Positions 9,316-18,453 of a stretch of 64,000 nt of DNA are shown here, piece after piece; the first letter of the stretch is position 1, and the number at the start of each line of letters is the position of its first letter. Source of the DNA: Shewanella putrefaciens (GTDB taxonomy: Bacteria; Pseudomonadota; Gammaproteobacteria; Enterobacterales; Shewanellaceae); assembly GCF_016406305.1 (NCBI RefSeq), contig NZ_CP066369.1, positions 3,738,501-3,802,500 of the forward strand, given 5' to 3'. The notes beneath the pieces were generated by a model. That model was not told where the DNA came from. It saw only the letters and a list, made by a program, of their open reading frames with translations, and did no database searches. Made by a program: the position numbers and the translations under genes.

Positions 9316-9738
9316 ATGTTAACTGTGCTATTGGTTATCGTAGCCGCTCTTACGATATTTGCGCTAGCCAAACTAAGCAAGGGCAAAAAAAGACGTAAAC
9401 ATCATTTGAGGACCCTAAGTTCCAATGGTCGTAATGCTACCAACCCGACTGCTCAAGATCATCGCTTTCACTGCGTCAGCATAGTGAATAAAGGCGATTG
9501 CTGTGAGCAAGTCAACGCCCTCACTGGTAAGCGTTTTTTATCGAAAGAAGCGCCAGCACTCCCCATGGAAGAATGCACCATGCCACACTGCGAGTGTCGG
9601 TATCAACACTTTGAAGACAGACGCCAGTCAAGCAATGAACGCAGAGTCGACTATGGCGTTACCCGGGAGCTTTTTGGTATTTTTGGTGAGCAAAATCAAC
9701 GTAATAATTCAAAGGGAAGGCGCACAACGGACTATTGA
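9316..9738 (+). CDS. Small membrane-anchored Cys-rich protein, unknown function
   Basis: This 140-aa protein has an N-terminal transmembrane helix (residues 2-19) followed by a basic stretch KGKKRRKHH and a soluble tail. The tail contains a Cys-rich core (FHCVSI, GDCCEQV, EECTMPHCECRY) and ends in a charged region with DRR and ERR motifs. Six cysteines in about 45 residues suggest metal binding or disulphides. An excellent GGGGAGG ribosome-binding site supports the start. I recognise no functional family. It points away from the iron operon and shares an intergenic region with it. Confidence 0.7.
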   Translation: MLTVLLVIVAALTIFALAKLSKGKKRRKHHLRTLSSNGRNATNPTAQDHRFHCVSIVNKGDCCEQVNALTGKRFLSKEAPALPMEECTMPHCECRYQHFEDRRQSSNERRVDYGVTRELFGIFGEQNQRNNSKGRRTTDY

Positions 9739-9753
9739 TACGCCTCTAGTGGA

Positions 9754-10350
9754 TTATTGCGGGCGAGTTTCAATAAATGCGGGGAGTTCACGCATCTCAC
9801 TAAACCAGAGCGCGGTAGCTGGAGCCACTTTTCGCCAATCTAACTCTGGATGCCTAAAATCCACGTAATCCAATAAACAAATTAAGGCCAATTGTGGCGC
9901 TTGAATCGTGGCTTGCGTGATCACCTTAAGATGTTCCATCTGCATCAAGCCGCGCAATAGCGCCTGCTCAAACCGCGAAGTCCAAAAGGCCGATCTCACG
10001 CCCTCTTCCTCACGCATTTGCTCCTGACGTAATTTGACCGCGCTATCGATAAGCCCTTTTATCATAGAGAAATGACACTGTAATACCCAATTATCCCTAT
10101 GACCGCCAAACATCTGCAGCTCACCTAACTCAGCATCCAGATAGCGCATAATCACTTCACTATCAAACAGTGGGACACCGTCGTTAGTAATAAGACAGGG
10201 GATTTGACCTAATGGATTTGCATCGAGTAATTCTGCGGTGTTTTCAAAGGGATTCACTGTCACTTCTTCAATATCTTTAATGTCTAAATAGCGGATCAGG
10301 CTTCTAACGCAGCGGGCATAGGGTGATGCCTGGGAACAGAGCAATTTCAT
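9754..10350 (-). CDS. Glutathione S-transferase family protein
   Basis: This 198-aa protein has an N-terminal thioredoxin-fold GST domain (MKLLCSQASPYARCVRSLIRYL, then NPLGQIPCLITNDGVPLFDSEVIMRYLD with the conserved cis-Pro and ES-like motif) and a helical C-terminal domain. SPYARCVR is the pattern seen in bacterial GSTs of the YibF/stringent-starvation-like class. The substrate is unknown. It lies head-to-tail after ferredoxin-NADP reductase with about 60 bp between them, and the two may share a redox or oxidative-stress role. Confidence 0.88.
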   Translation of the reverse strand: MKLLCSQASPYARCVRSLIRYLDIKDIEEVTVNPFENTAELLDANPLGQIPCLITNDGVPLFDSEVIMRYLDAELGELQMFGGHRDNWVLQCHFSMIKGLIDSAVKLRQEQMREEEGVRSAFWTSRFEQALLRGLMQMEHLKVITQATIQAPQLALICLLDYVDFRHPELDWRKVAPATALWFSEMRELPAFIETRPQ

Positions 10351-10410
10351 TAATCATTCCTTCTATTTGTTTTAATTTCAGTACTAATTAGCTCATAAAA
10401 ACCGCAAGGT

Positions 10411-11160
10411 TTACCAATATTTTTCGACTGTTATCTGCCCTGGGGCACGGCGTAAATTTTTAGTGAGACCTTTATCTACCAATGCCGCCTGAGCGCCATT
10501 TATCATGCCGGGATTACCGCAAATCATGACTTGAGAGTCCGCAGCGCACAGGGTTAACCCGACTTTTCGCTCAATCTCCCCAGAGGCTAAACCATCGGGA
10601 ATGCGGCACTGCAATGCTCCTTCAAAGGGTTCACGGGTCACGCTCAAACACAAACTAAACTGATTGGGATATTGTTGCTCATAGGCCCGCAGTTTATCGA
10701 GGTAGGCCAGATCCTTCGCCTCCCTCACACCATACACTAATACAATTTTATCAAAACGTTGCCAAGGTTCATCGGTATCGAGCATAGATAAGAACGGCCC
10801 CACGGCAGTACCTGTGGCTAAAAACCACAAATGCCGGCCTTGTAACTCCCCCTTGGGGATTTCATCTAAGGTCATAAAACCCGTTGCTGTTGGGGTGATA
10901 TCAATTTCATCGCCAATAACAAGGCTTTGTAATTGCGGTGATAATTGCCCATCCTCTACCACAATGGCGAGCACTTCGGCGTAGGCTTTATCGGGGGAAT
11001 TAACGAGAGAGTAGGCTCTGGCAACGCGTTTATCATCACGCACTTGACTGAGTTTGATAAACTGGCCGGGAATAAAAGGCGCAAGGTCGACGGCAATCCG
11101 CAGCGAAAATAACTTATCACTCCAATCAATACGTTCAATAACTCGTCCCCTAGTCCACAT
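10411..11160 (-). CDS. fpr: Ferredoxin/flavodoxin-NADP+ reductase
   Basis: This 249-aa protein has the FAD-binding RAYSLVNSP motif, the NADP-binding segment LWFLATGTAVGPFLSML and the C-terminal VEKYW, whose terminal aromatic stacks on FAD in bacterial subclass FPRs. It moves electrons between NADPH and ferredoxin or flavodoxin, supporting Fe-S and radical enzymes and the oxidative-stress response. GGGGACAAGTT precedes the start. The GST gene downstream is probably co-transcribed. Confidence 0.95.
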   Translation of the reverse strand: MWTRGRVIERIDWSDKLFSLRIAVDLAPFIPGQFIKLSQVRDDKRVARAYSLVNSPDKAYAEVLAIVVEDGQLSPQLQSLVIGDEIDITPTATGFMTLDEIPKGELQGRHLWFLATGTAVGPFLSMLDTDEPWQRFDKIVLVYGVREAKDLAYLDKLRAYEQQYPNQFSLCLSVTREPFEGALQCRIPDGLASGEIERKVGLTLCAADSQVMICGNPGMINGAQAALVDKGLTKNLRRAPGQITVEKYW

Positions 11161-11218
11161 AACTTGTCCCCAAGTGAAACGTTAAATAGGTTTCTAGCAT
11201 AGACTTTTATCGGCATAA

Positions 11219-11243
11219 CAAAAACCCCTTATCAAAAGGGGCT
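11219..11243 (-). terminator. Terminator of the DUF5610-like gene
   Basis: Read on the minus strand, a stem CCCCTT / AAGGGG with a 5-nt loop is followed by a run of T. It lies about 30 bp beyond the stop at 11272. Confidence 0.75.
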
Positions 11244-11271
11244 TAAGTTTACCAACCGAGTAATGGCGGAG

Positions 11272-11898
11272 CTAAGATGCCGTAGATTGTGTCTCATCTG
11301 GCTTTTTATTAAAGCTATCCCTAAAGGCTTGCAGCCCTTCCTGCACTAGGCTGTAGGTTTTATCTACACCATCGGCAATGTCTCCCTGCAATACCTTAAG
11401 GCCCGACAAAATATCCCTCGCTTCCTGAAAACCGCTATCAATAGCGCCACCAATAATGCCCATAAAACTCTCGAGCTGCTCATCAAAATCCATCCCCGAA
11501 TTCTGCTGTTGATGAATGCTAAAAAACTGAGTTGCAAAACTCACTATGCGGTCGGCCGTGGCTTCTGGGGATGTATCAACACCATTGTCGTAGGCAGTTT
11601 GAATCGCGTTCTCACCCATGGACGGCGCTAATTCTTTGTTGATCGCTTCGATTGCGGCGCGATAGAGTAAGGTCATAGACTCATCGCCAGCCTTGATATT
11701 CACATCCTGCTGCGCCGATAGAATCGCTTGGTTCATCAGCTGTTTACTGGTTTGCTGTATGGTCTGTGCAGAAGTCGCCTCAACGGCTTTCGCATTTTTT
11801 GAGTCACTTGCTTCATCCCCCTTTACCGCCATATTTTCTGCATACTTTCTATGTGACGCAGGTGTGTGCGGCATATGCGGGGCTTTGTTGATTTCCAT
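11272..11898 (-). CDS. DUF5610-like protein of unknown function
   Basis: A 208-aa hydrophilic protein: a low-complexity Lys/Glu/Ser/Ala N-terminal third, then a helical domain with AIEAINKELAPSMGENAIQTAYDNGVDTSPEATADRIVSFATQFF. This resembles DUF5610 proteins found in marine gammaproteobacteria. No signal peptide is visible. I prefer the start at 11898 (MEINKAP), which follows a GGATG element, over an in-frame start 18 codons upstream. Its role is unknown. Confidence 0.75.
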   Translation of the reverse strand: MEINKAPHMPHTPASHRKYAENMAVKGDEASDSKNAKAVEATSAQTIQQTSKQLMNQAILSAQQDVNIKAGDESMTLLYRAAIEAINKELAPSMGENAIQTAYDNGVDTSPEATADRIVSFATQFFSIHQQQNSGMDFDEQLESFMGIIGGAIDSGFQEARDILSGLKVLQGDIADGVDKTYSLVQEGLQAFRDSFNKKPDETQSTAS

Positions 11899-12069
11899 GA
11901 TGGTCATCCATTCAATTTGGGTCGACTTAATTATCGACCAAAAATTAACCAACTTTAGTAATTTTTAGATTTACAGTACCATCATGCCGCAACGCTATGG
12001 TAGAAAAGGGATTATAAGATCATTCTCCCTTAACCCATTGCATCAGCCTACCTAAAAGGATGTAACACA

Positions 12070-12666
12070 ATGGCAGCAGACCGCAGTTTACACTTTTTCC
12101 ACCTTACCGCCTTGGCCGGCATCCTTAGGCGCTTTACCATGTCACCTGCGCTGCTATTGGCCAGTCTGGCGGTATTTATCGGCCTTGGTTTAACTCCGAT
12201 TAATCATGCTATTGCAGACAACAGGCTGATTATTTTAGTCAGACATGCCGAAAAAGCCGACTCGCCAGCGGCGGACCCGACATTGTCTCCCGCGGGGGAA
12301 ATACGTGCTACCGCCCTCATTAGTGCCCTAAACCGCACCCCCATATCCCAACTTATTGCGACACAATATCAACGAACACAACAAACACTAACGCCAATAG
12401 CCCAAGCCCGCCACTTGCCTGTCACTGTTGTGCCAGCAACCAAAGCGATAGCAGAACATGTGCAGCAAATCATTGAACAAGTGCATGCGGTCAAAGGCAA
12501 TACCCTCATCGCTGGGCATTCCAATACGGTTCCCCTTATTATCAAAGCCCTTGGGGGACCTGAAATCCCTGCGATAGGCGAAGATGATTACAGCCAACTA
12601 TTTTTACTCTCCCTCAATGAAGGGCAGCCTGCGAGCCTTATTTCGACTCGCTACGGCCAAGAATAA
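12070..12666 (+). CDS. Exported histidine phosphatase (SixA/PGM-like)
   Basis: This 198-aa protein has an N-terminal hydrophobic segment (about residues 25-42) and a likely cleavage site after AIA. The mature domain starts RLIILVRHAEKADSP, the RHG/RHAE motif whose His takes the phosphate. A second His in LIAGHSNTVP matches the other catalytic His of the family. The enzyme should act outside the cytoplasm on an unknown phosphoester. It ends 11 bp before the glutamate-synthase-like gene and is very probably co-transcribed with it. Confidence 0.85.
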   Translation: MAADRSLHFFHLTALAGILRRFTMSPALLLASLAVFIGLGLTPINHAIADNRLIILVRHAEKADSPAADPTLSPAGEIRATALISALNRTPISQLIATQYQRTQQTLTPIAQARHLPVTVVPATKAIAEHVQQIIEQVHAVKGNTLIAGHSNTVPLIIKALGGPEIPAIGEDDYSQLFLLSLNEGQPASLISTRYGQE

Positions 12667-12677
12667 AGGATAACAAG

Positions 12678-14168
12678 ATGAATGAACTCAATTGGTTTAT
12701 GTGGGGGCTAGATCTATTCTCTGGGCTCTTTTTGATCCTCATCGGATGCGGTGTACTCGCCATTGTGTACATGTACATTGCCGATAAGATGCAAACGAAA
12801 CAAGCGGTGAGACACAACTATCCCGTGATAGGTCGTTTTAGATATCTATTCGAAAAACAAGGTGAATTTTTTAGACAATACTTTTTTGCCCAGGACAGGG
12901 AGGAGTTGCCCTTTAACCGCGCCGAACGAAGCTGGGTGTACCGCGCAGCCAAAAATGTGGATAGAACCATCGCCTTTGGCTCGACACGTCCCTTGGATAG
13001 TGCCGGCACTATTATGTTTATGAATACCGCCTTCCCTACCCAAGATGAAGATATCACGCCCATTCATCCACTCACGATTGGTAGCCACTGTCGCCATCCC
13101 TACACAACACAGGCCATCTGCCATATTTCAGCGATGAGCTTTGGCGCACTATCACGCCCAGCAATCACCGCCCTTTCCCATGGCGCAGCGCAGGCGGGTT
13201 GTTGGCTTAACACGGGTGAAGGCGGCTTGAGCCCCTATCATCTGAAGGGTGGCTGCGATCTGGTCTTTCAAATTGGCACGGCCAAATACGGCGTACGTAA
13301 CGAACACGGCCATTTAGACGATGAAAAACTGAAGACCATAGCGGCACATCCCGAAGTCAAAATGTTCGAAATTAAAATGAGCCAAGGGGCTAAACCCGGT
13401 AAAGGAGGCATATTACCCGGCCTTAAAGTGACCGAAGAAATCGCCCACATTCGCGGCATCCCCCAAGGGCAGGACTCTATCAGCCCCAATGGCCACATCG
13501 AATTTAAAAATGTAGGGGATATTCTGGACATGATAGCCAGGGTACGGGAGGTCACAGGTAAACCGACAGGCATTAAAGCCGTACTCGGCGACGTTCAATG
13601 GCTCGACGATTTGTGCGATGAAATCGAGCGCCGCGGTGAGGATTCAGCACCCGACTTTTTTACCTTAGACAGTGCCGATGGCGGCACCGGAGCCGCGCCG
13701 CAACCGCTGATGGATTATGTTGGTTTACCACTGAAGGAAAGCCTACCTATTCTGGTTAACATTTTAATCCAAAGAGGATTGCGTAAACGCATTAAAGTTA
13801 TTGCCTCCGGTAAACTTATCGTGCCTTCACGGGTGGCTTGGGCGTTAGCGTTAGGTGCCGATTTTATCGCATCGGCCCGTGGTAATATGTTTGCCCTCGG
13901 CTGTATCCAAGCCTTGCAGTGTAATAAAGATACTTGCCCAACGGGCATCACTACCCACAATAAGAAACTCCAACAAGGCTTAGATCCTAGGGATAAGTCG
14001 ACCCGAGTGGCCAATTATAATCATAATTTACACCACGACTTAGCGTTGATCGCCCATTCCTGTGGCGTCAGCGAACCAAGGCAACTTAAGCCCACACATG
14101 TACGAATCGTGCTCGATAGCGGCCTGTCACTTTCCCTCGACAAATACTATTCGCACATAAATCAATAG
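12678..14168 (+). CDS. Membrane-anchored FMN-binding glutamate synthase domain protein
   Basis: This 496-aa protein has one N-terminal transmembrane helix (residues 12-34) followed by the FMN-binding domain of the large glutamate synthase subunit: SAMSFGALS, NTGEGGLSPYH, EIKMSQGAKPGKGGILPG, TLDSADGGTGAAPQPLMDYVGLPL and RGNMFALGCIQALQCNKDTCPTGI. The last segment carries the cysteines that bind the 3Fe-4S cluster in GltB. It lacks the glutaminase domain and the C-terminal beta-helix, so it is not a complete glutamate synthase. Stand-alone proteins of this type are widespread and mostly uncharacterised. It follows a periplasmic phosphatase gene at 11 bp. Confidence 0.88.
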   Translation: MNELNWFMWGLDLFSGLFLILIGCGVLAIVYMYIADKMQTKQAVRHNYPVIGRFRYLFEKQGEFFRQYFFAQDREELPFNRAERSWVYRAAKNVDRTIAFGSTRPLDSAGTIMFMNTAFPTQDEDITPIHPLTIGSHCRHPYTTQAICHISAMSFGALSRPAITALSHGAAQAGCWLNTGEGGLSPYHLKGGCDLVFQIGTAKYGVRNEHGHLDDEKLKTIAAHPEVKMFEIKMSQGAKPGKGGILPGLKVTEEIAHIRGIPQGQDSISPNGHIEFKNVGDILDMIARVREVTGKPTGIKAVLGDVQWLDDLCDEIERRGEDSAPDFFTLDSADGGTGAAPQPLMDYVGLPLKESLPILVNILIQRGLRKRIKVIASGKLIVPSRVAWALALGADFIASARGNMFALGCIQALQCNKDTCPTGITTHNKKLQQGLDPRDKSTRVANYNHNLHHDLALIAHSCGVSEPRQLKPTHVRIVLDSGLSLSLDKYYSHINQ

Positions 14169-14317
14169 CGCTAGGGCCCGTACTAGCGGGCTGCTACTAC
14201 TTTTGTCTATACTGACTGAGGTAAGGTATATTTGAATGCATATCACAAAAGAGGTAAGATCTGTGAAGTAAGCATTAATCGAATGTCTTAACGGTACAGA
14301 AATTTAAGGAAACACTT

Positions 14318-14527
14318 TTGAATTCAAGCTATGTAGGCCAACTGCCAGTCAGTAAAACTGTAAGCACGAGCTGTAAGAGCTGTAATCGCTTGACCGAAAT
14401 CGAAGGCGAGCTGGTGTGTTTTCGTGAAGGCCAAATTATTCGGCTCACCCTCATCGAGGAATCGACAGCAAAATTAAATTTGTTGTGCGAGGGTTGGAAG
14501 GCGAACAAAATAAAGGGAATATGGTAA
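14318..14527 (+). CDS. Small CxxC protein, hypothetical, TTG start
   Basis: A 69-aa reading frame starts at TTG behind an AAGGA site with 8-nt spacing. It contains CKSC near residue 20 and two further single cysteines (LVCF, LLCEGW), which could make a small metal-binding knuckle. No family is recognised. An overlapping antisense frame of similar length lacks a ribosome-binding site, so I favour this strand. Confidence 0.5.
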   Translation: MNSSYVGQLPVSKTVSTSCKSCNRLTEIEGELVCFREGQIIRLTLIEESTAKLNLLCEGWKANKIKGIW

Positions 14528-14585
14528 ACCAATATTCCCTTTCATCCTGTGTATCAATAACTTATACGTTAAATTTTTCCCCACG

Positions 14586-14843
14586 CTAACATATTCCCTG
14601 AGCACTGCCCTGATAAGCACCCGCCTCACGAATTATGCCACCCAAATTCATGTCTTGATTGAATTTGGCCAAGGTCAGACGCCGAGTCGTCACCTTCAAT
14701 CCCGCATTGAGCTCTGCGTGAATTCGCAGAAGGGAGTCATAGTCAACACCGCGTTTTTTTAAGGTCGCCATAATAGCAAACCAATCTGTGTCGACCTTTT
14801 CCTCTTTGCCTTCAATATTGACTCTTAACGTCATATTCTCCAT
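14586..14843 (-). CDS. Small conserved-looking hypothetical protein
   Basis: This 85-aa protein starts MENMTLRVNIEGKEEKVDTDWF. The ATG at 14843 follows AGAGG by 8-9 nt; a GTG three codons upstream is less well placed. It is soluble and mixed alpha/beta, with no cysteine cluster or membrane segment. It lies about 70 bp upstream of the Atm1-like exporter gene on the same strand and may share its transcript. Function unknown. Confidence 0.7.
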   Translation of the reverse strand: MENMTLRVNIEGKEEKVDTDWFAIMATLKKRGVDYDSLLRIHAELNAGLKVTTRRLTLAKFNQDMNLGGIIREAGAYQGSAQGIC

Positions 14844-14911
14844 GCAATGCACCTCTTATAATTGTTAGATATTTGAGTATAGTGAGGCGAAGCTGAATAA
14901 AGACTGAACTA

Positions 14912-16708
14912 TTAATGGTCTAAAGGCGTTTCTGATTGCTCATTTTGTATCCGCCACAATTTGGCATATAAGCCATCCTTCGCCAATAGCGCTGTGTGGT
15001 TTCCCTGCTCGACTATCTCTCCCTGACTCAAGACAACAATCTGATCCGCATCTATGATGGTCGAGAGTCTATGGGCAACAACCAGACTGGTGTGGCCCTT
15101 GGCGACTTCCCGTAATGCCGACAAGATAGCCTGCTCAGAACGGCTATCAAGGGATGATGTTGCCTCATCAAACACCAACACGGGTGAGCCTTTTAAAATC
15201 GCCCGCGCAATGGCAACTCGCTGTTTTTCCCCACCCGAAAGCTTTAAACCACGCTCGCCCACTTTGGTATCCCACCCCTGGGAAAGTGATGCGATAAACT
15301 GCTCTAAATGCGCAAGTTTAATGGCATTTCGCACTTCTTCATCGCTTGCGCTGGGGCGGCCATAACGAATATTTTCAACTAGAGAATCATTAAATAGCAC
15401 AGTGTCCTGCGGCACTATTGCGATGGCGCGGCGCAATGCATCCTGGGTAAGATGACGAATATCCTGTCCGTCTATCCTAATAGCTCCCCTATCCACATCG
15501 TAAAATCGGAACAATAACTTAATCAGCGTCGACTTCCCGGCTCCGCTATCCCCCACTACGGCGACTTTTTTCCCCGCTGCCACTTTGAAGCTGACATCCC
15601 GCAAAATTTGCCTGTCATCATAGCTAAAGTTAACATTTTCGAAGCAAAGCTCGCCCTTAGAGGGTTGAAAATCTAAGGCGTCCGTCGAATCAACAATGCT
15701 AGGATGTTTATCCAACAGGCCAAACATGCGTTCAATATTTGCGAGAGCTCCACGAATTTCGCGATAGACAAAACCTAAGAAGTTCAACGGCATAAAGAGT
15801 TGCATCATAAAGGCATTGATCAGCACAAAATCCCCTAAGGTCATTTCGCCATAGGTCACTTTATAGGCCGCTAGTGCCATCATAGCCGTCATCGCCAGCG
15901 CAATAATCAAGGCTTGCCCGCCATTGAGCGCAAATAAAGATAAACGGTTTTTACGCTTAGCGACCTCCCACTGTTCGAGCGCTTGATCGTATCGAGCCGA
16001 TTCATACTGCTCATTATTGAAATACTTTACGGTTTCATAGTTCAGCAAACTGTCGATGGCACGGGTATTAGACAGCGAATCGGCTTTGGCCGCATCGCGC
16101 ACATATTCAGTGCGCCACTCGGTTGCGATAATAGAAAACAAGATGTAAGCCAATACGGAGAAGAAAGTGATCGCCGCAAAGGCAATGCCGTAATTAAAGA
16201 AGAAGATGCCGATGACCATGGCAATCTCCAATAACGTTGGCACTATATTGAACACCATAAAACGCATCAAAAAGCTCACACCACTAGTGCCGCGCTCGAT
16301 ATCACGGGATAAACCGCCGGTTTTACGTTCCAGATGAAAATCCAAATCGAGTCGGTGCAAGTGATCGAATACGGCAAGACCTAAACGTCGAATAGCGCGC
16401 TCCGTGACACGGCCAAATAAAGTGTCACGGATCTCCCCCGTAATCGCCGTCAATAATCGCACTGCACCATAGGCTAAGACTAAACCAACGGGCACACTGA
16501 GGGCCTGCGCCGTTTTATCCGCATCTAAGGTATCGACTAAATTTTTAAGAATGAAGGGAAGTCCAACACTGGCCAGTTTTGCGACCACAAGACAGGACAT
16601 AGCGAGGATGATGCGACCTTTGTATTCAAGTAAATAGGGCCAAAGCAACTTGAGCACATGCCAGTTGAGTTTATCGACCGGACCTTCAAAGTATAATGTG
16701 GGGCGCAT
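14912..16708 (-). CDS. Atm1-like ABC exporter (half transporter)
   Basis: This 598-aa fusion has a six-helix membrane domain (about residues 30-330) and an ATPase domain with Walker A VVGDSGAGKSTL, signature LSGGEKQR and Walker B PVLVFDEATSSLD. The segment LSNTRAIDSLLNYETVKYFNNEQYE is a strong signature of the Atm1/HMT1 branch, which exports glutathione-linked sulphur or metal species. It should act as a homodimer in the inner membrane. A substrate such as glutathione polysulphide or a heavy-metal conjugate is inferred from the family only. Confidence 0.88.
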   Translation of the reverse strand: MRPTLYFEGPVDKLNWHVLKLLWPYLLEYKGRIILAMSCLVVAKLASVGLPFILKNLVDTLDADKTAQALSVPVGLVLAYGAVRLLTAITGEIRDTLFGRVTERAIRRLGLAVFDHLHRLDLDFHLERKTGGLSRDIERGTSGVSFLMRFMVFNIVPTLLEIAMVIGIFFFNYGIAFAAITFFSVLAYILFSIIATEWRTEYVRDAAKADSLSNTRAIDSLLNYETVKYFNNEQYESARYDQALEQWEVAKRKNRLSLFALNGGQALIIALAMTAMMALAAYKVTYGEMTLGDFVLINAFMMQLFMPLNFLGFVYREIRGALANIERMFGLLDKHPSIVDSTDALDFQPSKGELCFENVNFSYDDRQILRDVSFKVAAGKKVAVVGDSGAGKSTLIKLLFRFYDVDRGAIRIDGQDIRHLTQDALRRAIAIVPQDTVLFNDSLVENIRYGRPSASDEEVRNAIKLAHLEQFIASLSQGWDTKVGERGLKLSGGEKQRVAIARAILKGSPVLVFDEATSSLDSRSEQAILSALREVAKGHTSLVVAHRLSTIIDADQIVVLSQGEIVEQGNHTALLAKDGLYAKLWRIQNEQSETPLDH

Positions 16709-17144
16709 ATGTCTTCACCTTTACTGAGTTAGGGCAATTGTAACAGCAGACGGCGATATTAAGCGAAGTCAATTAAGCAAAGTTTGAATAAAATCAATCA
16801 GATTAATCTGACAGACCTAGAGCTTTCCATTAGGTAAAATTTACCTTCAACAGTGATAAAAATGTCATGCTTATGACTTATAATCCCAATCCTACTCCGA
16901 AGAATAAAAAACAGGGTAGAGGCAGATTTTATCGGTATGAAGCACGTTAAAATAGGTCGTAACATTAGGGTTTCTAGAGTTGATTATTTTTTCTGTTTTA
17001 CCCAAAATGCCCTAGGGAAAAGAGATGTAAAATTGCAGCATTAGCGAGGCTCTGAATATTTGTTAGTATGATGAAAAATCTGTAAACATCTATCCCAAAA
17101 TAACATTAAGATTATTCAATTAAATCAAGGTCAAAGGAAGCTTT
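16709..17144. other. Intergenic region, 436 bp, no gene seen
   Basis: AT-rich spacer between the divergent exporter gene and the 58-aa gene. It must hold promoters for both, but I cannot fix -35/-10 boxes with confidence. No open frame with a ribosome-binding site and no stable hairpin stands out. Confidence 0.5.
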
Positions 17145-17321
17145 ATGTTGGATTCCGCTAAAGTTCAATACCCACCATTACCACTCATCCAAACTTGGGT
17201 GTGGATGATGATAGAATCAGGTAATCCAGAGATTCAGGATAAAGGTCGCAATAACCTGATTGCTGCCTTTGGCAGCTTAGCCAAAGCTAACGAATATTTA
17301 GCCGAAATGAGCAATAAATAA
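17145..17321 (+). CDS. Small protein of 58 aa, unknown function
   Basis: The ATG follows an AAGGAAG site by 5 nt, and the frame runs to TAA with a good terminator 8 bp later, so it looks like a complete small gene. The protein starts MLDSAKVQYPPLPL, continues with WVWMMIESGNPEIQDKG and ends in a short amphipathic helix. No cysteine or signal peptide is present. I do not recognise the family, although the sequence has the feel of a conserved gammaproteobacterial small protein. Confidence 0.7.
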   Translation: MLDSAKVQYPPLPLIQTWVWMMIESGNPEIQDKGRNNLIAAFGSLAKANEYLAEMSNK

Positions 17322-17327
17322 TAAAAA

Positions 17328-17353
17328 TAAAGGCGCTAAAATAGCGCCTTTGC
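17328..17353. terminator. Terminator shared by the 58-aa gene and aroG
   Basis: Inverted repeat AAAGGCGCT / AGCGCCTTT with a 4-nt loop, A-rich before and T-rich after, between convergent genes. It can serve both strands. Confidence 0.85.
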
Positions 17354-17385
17354 TTTTATGCCGCGAAGCGATAATTACACCTCGA

Positions 17386-18453
17386 TCAGTCGAATGACTT
17401 ACCGCGACGGCGCTCCACAATGCTCTGATTTAACACGGCAAGAAGACGCTCTGTGTCTTCCCAACCGATACAGGCATCGGTAATGCTCTGGCCATAGCAT
17501 AATGCTTGGCCTTCCACGAGTTCCTGTCGCCCTTCCACTAAATGGCTTTCAACCATTACCCCAAAAATCGCTCGATTGCCAGCACCGATTTGTTCGGCCA
17601 CATCCTGTGCCACCACCATTTGGCGCTGATACTGCTTACTGCTATTGGCATGGCTAAAATCGATCATTATGTTGTCGGCAAGCTTAGCTCTTTGCAGTTG
17701 TTCGCTGATCTGAGCTACATGCGGTGCACTATAGTTAGGCTCCCGGCCACCACGCAAAATAATATGGCAATCGGGATTGCCCTTAGTCGAGACGATGGCA
17801 GAATGGCCAAACTTAGTGACTGACAGAAAATGATGTGGTGCATTAGCGGCTCCGATCGCATCGATCGCCACTTTTATCGTACCGTCCGTACCATTCTTAA
17901 AGCCCACGGGGCAGGAAAGCCCAGAGGCTAATTCACGGTGTACCTGAGACTCAGTCGTGCGCGCACCTATGGCTCCCCAGCACATCAGATCTGCCACGTA
18001 TTGCGGCGTGATCATATCGAGAAACTCACCGGCGGTAGGCATACCACAGTCGTTTAAATCGACTAATAATTTTCGGGCGGTGCGTAAGCCATCGTTGAGT
18101 TTAAAGCTGTTATCCATATAGGGATCATTAATTAATCCCTTCCAACCGACTGTCGTTCTTGGCTTTTCAAAATACACCCGCATCACGATTTCGAGTTGAT
18201 CTTGATAACGCTCCCGCAGTGCGACGAGGCGCTGGCCATATTCCAGTGCGGCTTTAGGATCGTGAATGGAGCAAGGCCCAATAACAACTAAGAGGCGATC
18301 ATCCTGTTTAGCAAGAATATTGTGTATGCTTTGACGCGCGTTAAACACAGTTGCAGAGGCTTTTTCGGAAGCAGGAAATCGTTCTAGAATCGCAATCGGG
18401 GGAAGTAACTCTTTTACTTCTTTAATGCGAACGTCATCGTTTTGGTAATACAT
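17386..18453 (-). CDS. aroG: 3-deoxy-7-phosphoheptulonate synthase (AroG type)
   Basis: This 355-aa protein is close throughout to E. coli AroG: MYYQNDDVRIKEVKELLPP at the start, then LLVVIGPCSIHDP, EIVMRVYFEKPRTTVGWKGLINDP, GAIGARTTESQVHRELASGLSCPVGFKNGT and MIDFSHANSSKQ. It condenses phosphoenolpyruvate with erythrose 4-phosphate in the first step of aromatic amino-acid synthesis. The N-terminus resembles the phenylalanine-sensitive isozyme, so Phe feedback is the best guess. It is transcribed alone. No TyrR or TrpR box was identified with certainty upstream. Confidence 0.94.
   Translation of the reverse strand: MYYQNDDVRIKEVKELLPPIAILERFPASEKASATVFNARQSIHNILAKQDDRLLVVIGPCSIHDPKAALEYGQRLVALRERYQDQLEIVMRVYFEKPRTTVGWKGLINDPYMDNSFKLNDGLRTARKLLVDLNDCGMPTAGEFLDMITPQYVADLMCWGAIGARTTESQVHRELASGLSCPVGFKNGTDGTIKVAIDAIGAANAPHHFLSVTKFGHSAIVSTKGNPDCHIILRGGREPNYSAPHVAQISEQLQRAKLADNIMIDFSHANSSKQYQRQMVVAQDVAEQIGAGNRAIFGVMVESHLVEGRQELVEGQALCYGQSITDACIGWEDTERLLAVLNQSIVERRRGKSFD

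Noticed and set aside
9503..9868. Second plus-strand frame overlapping the Cys-rich protein and the GST gene
   Set aside because: It spans the ends of two supported genes in another frame and has no ribosome-binding site.
14329..14532. Antisense frame of 67 codons opposite the small CxxC gene
   Set aside because: No ribosome-binding site, and the plus-strand frame has better start context.
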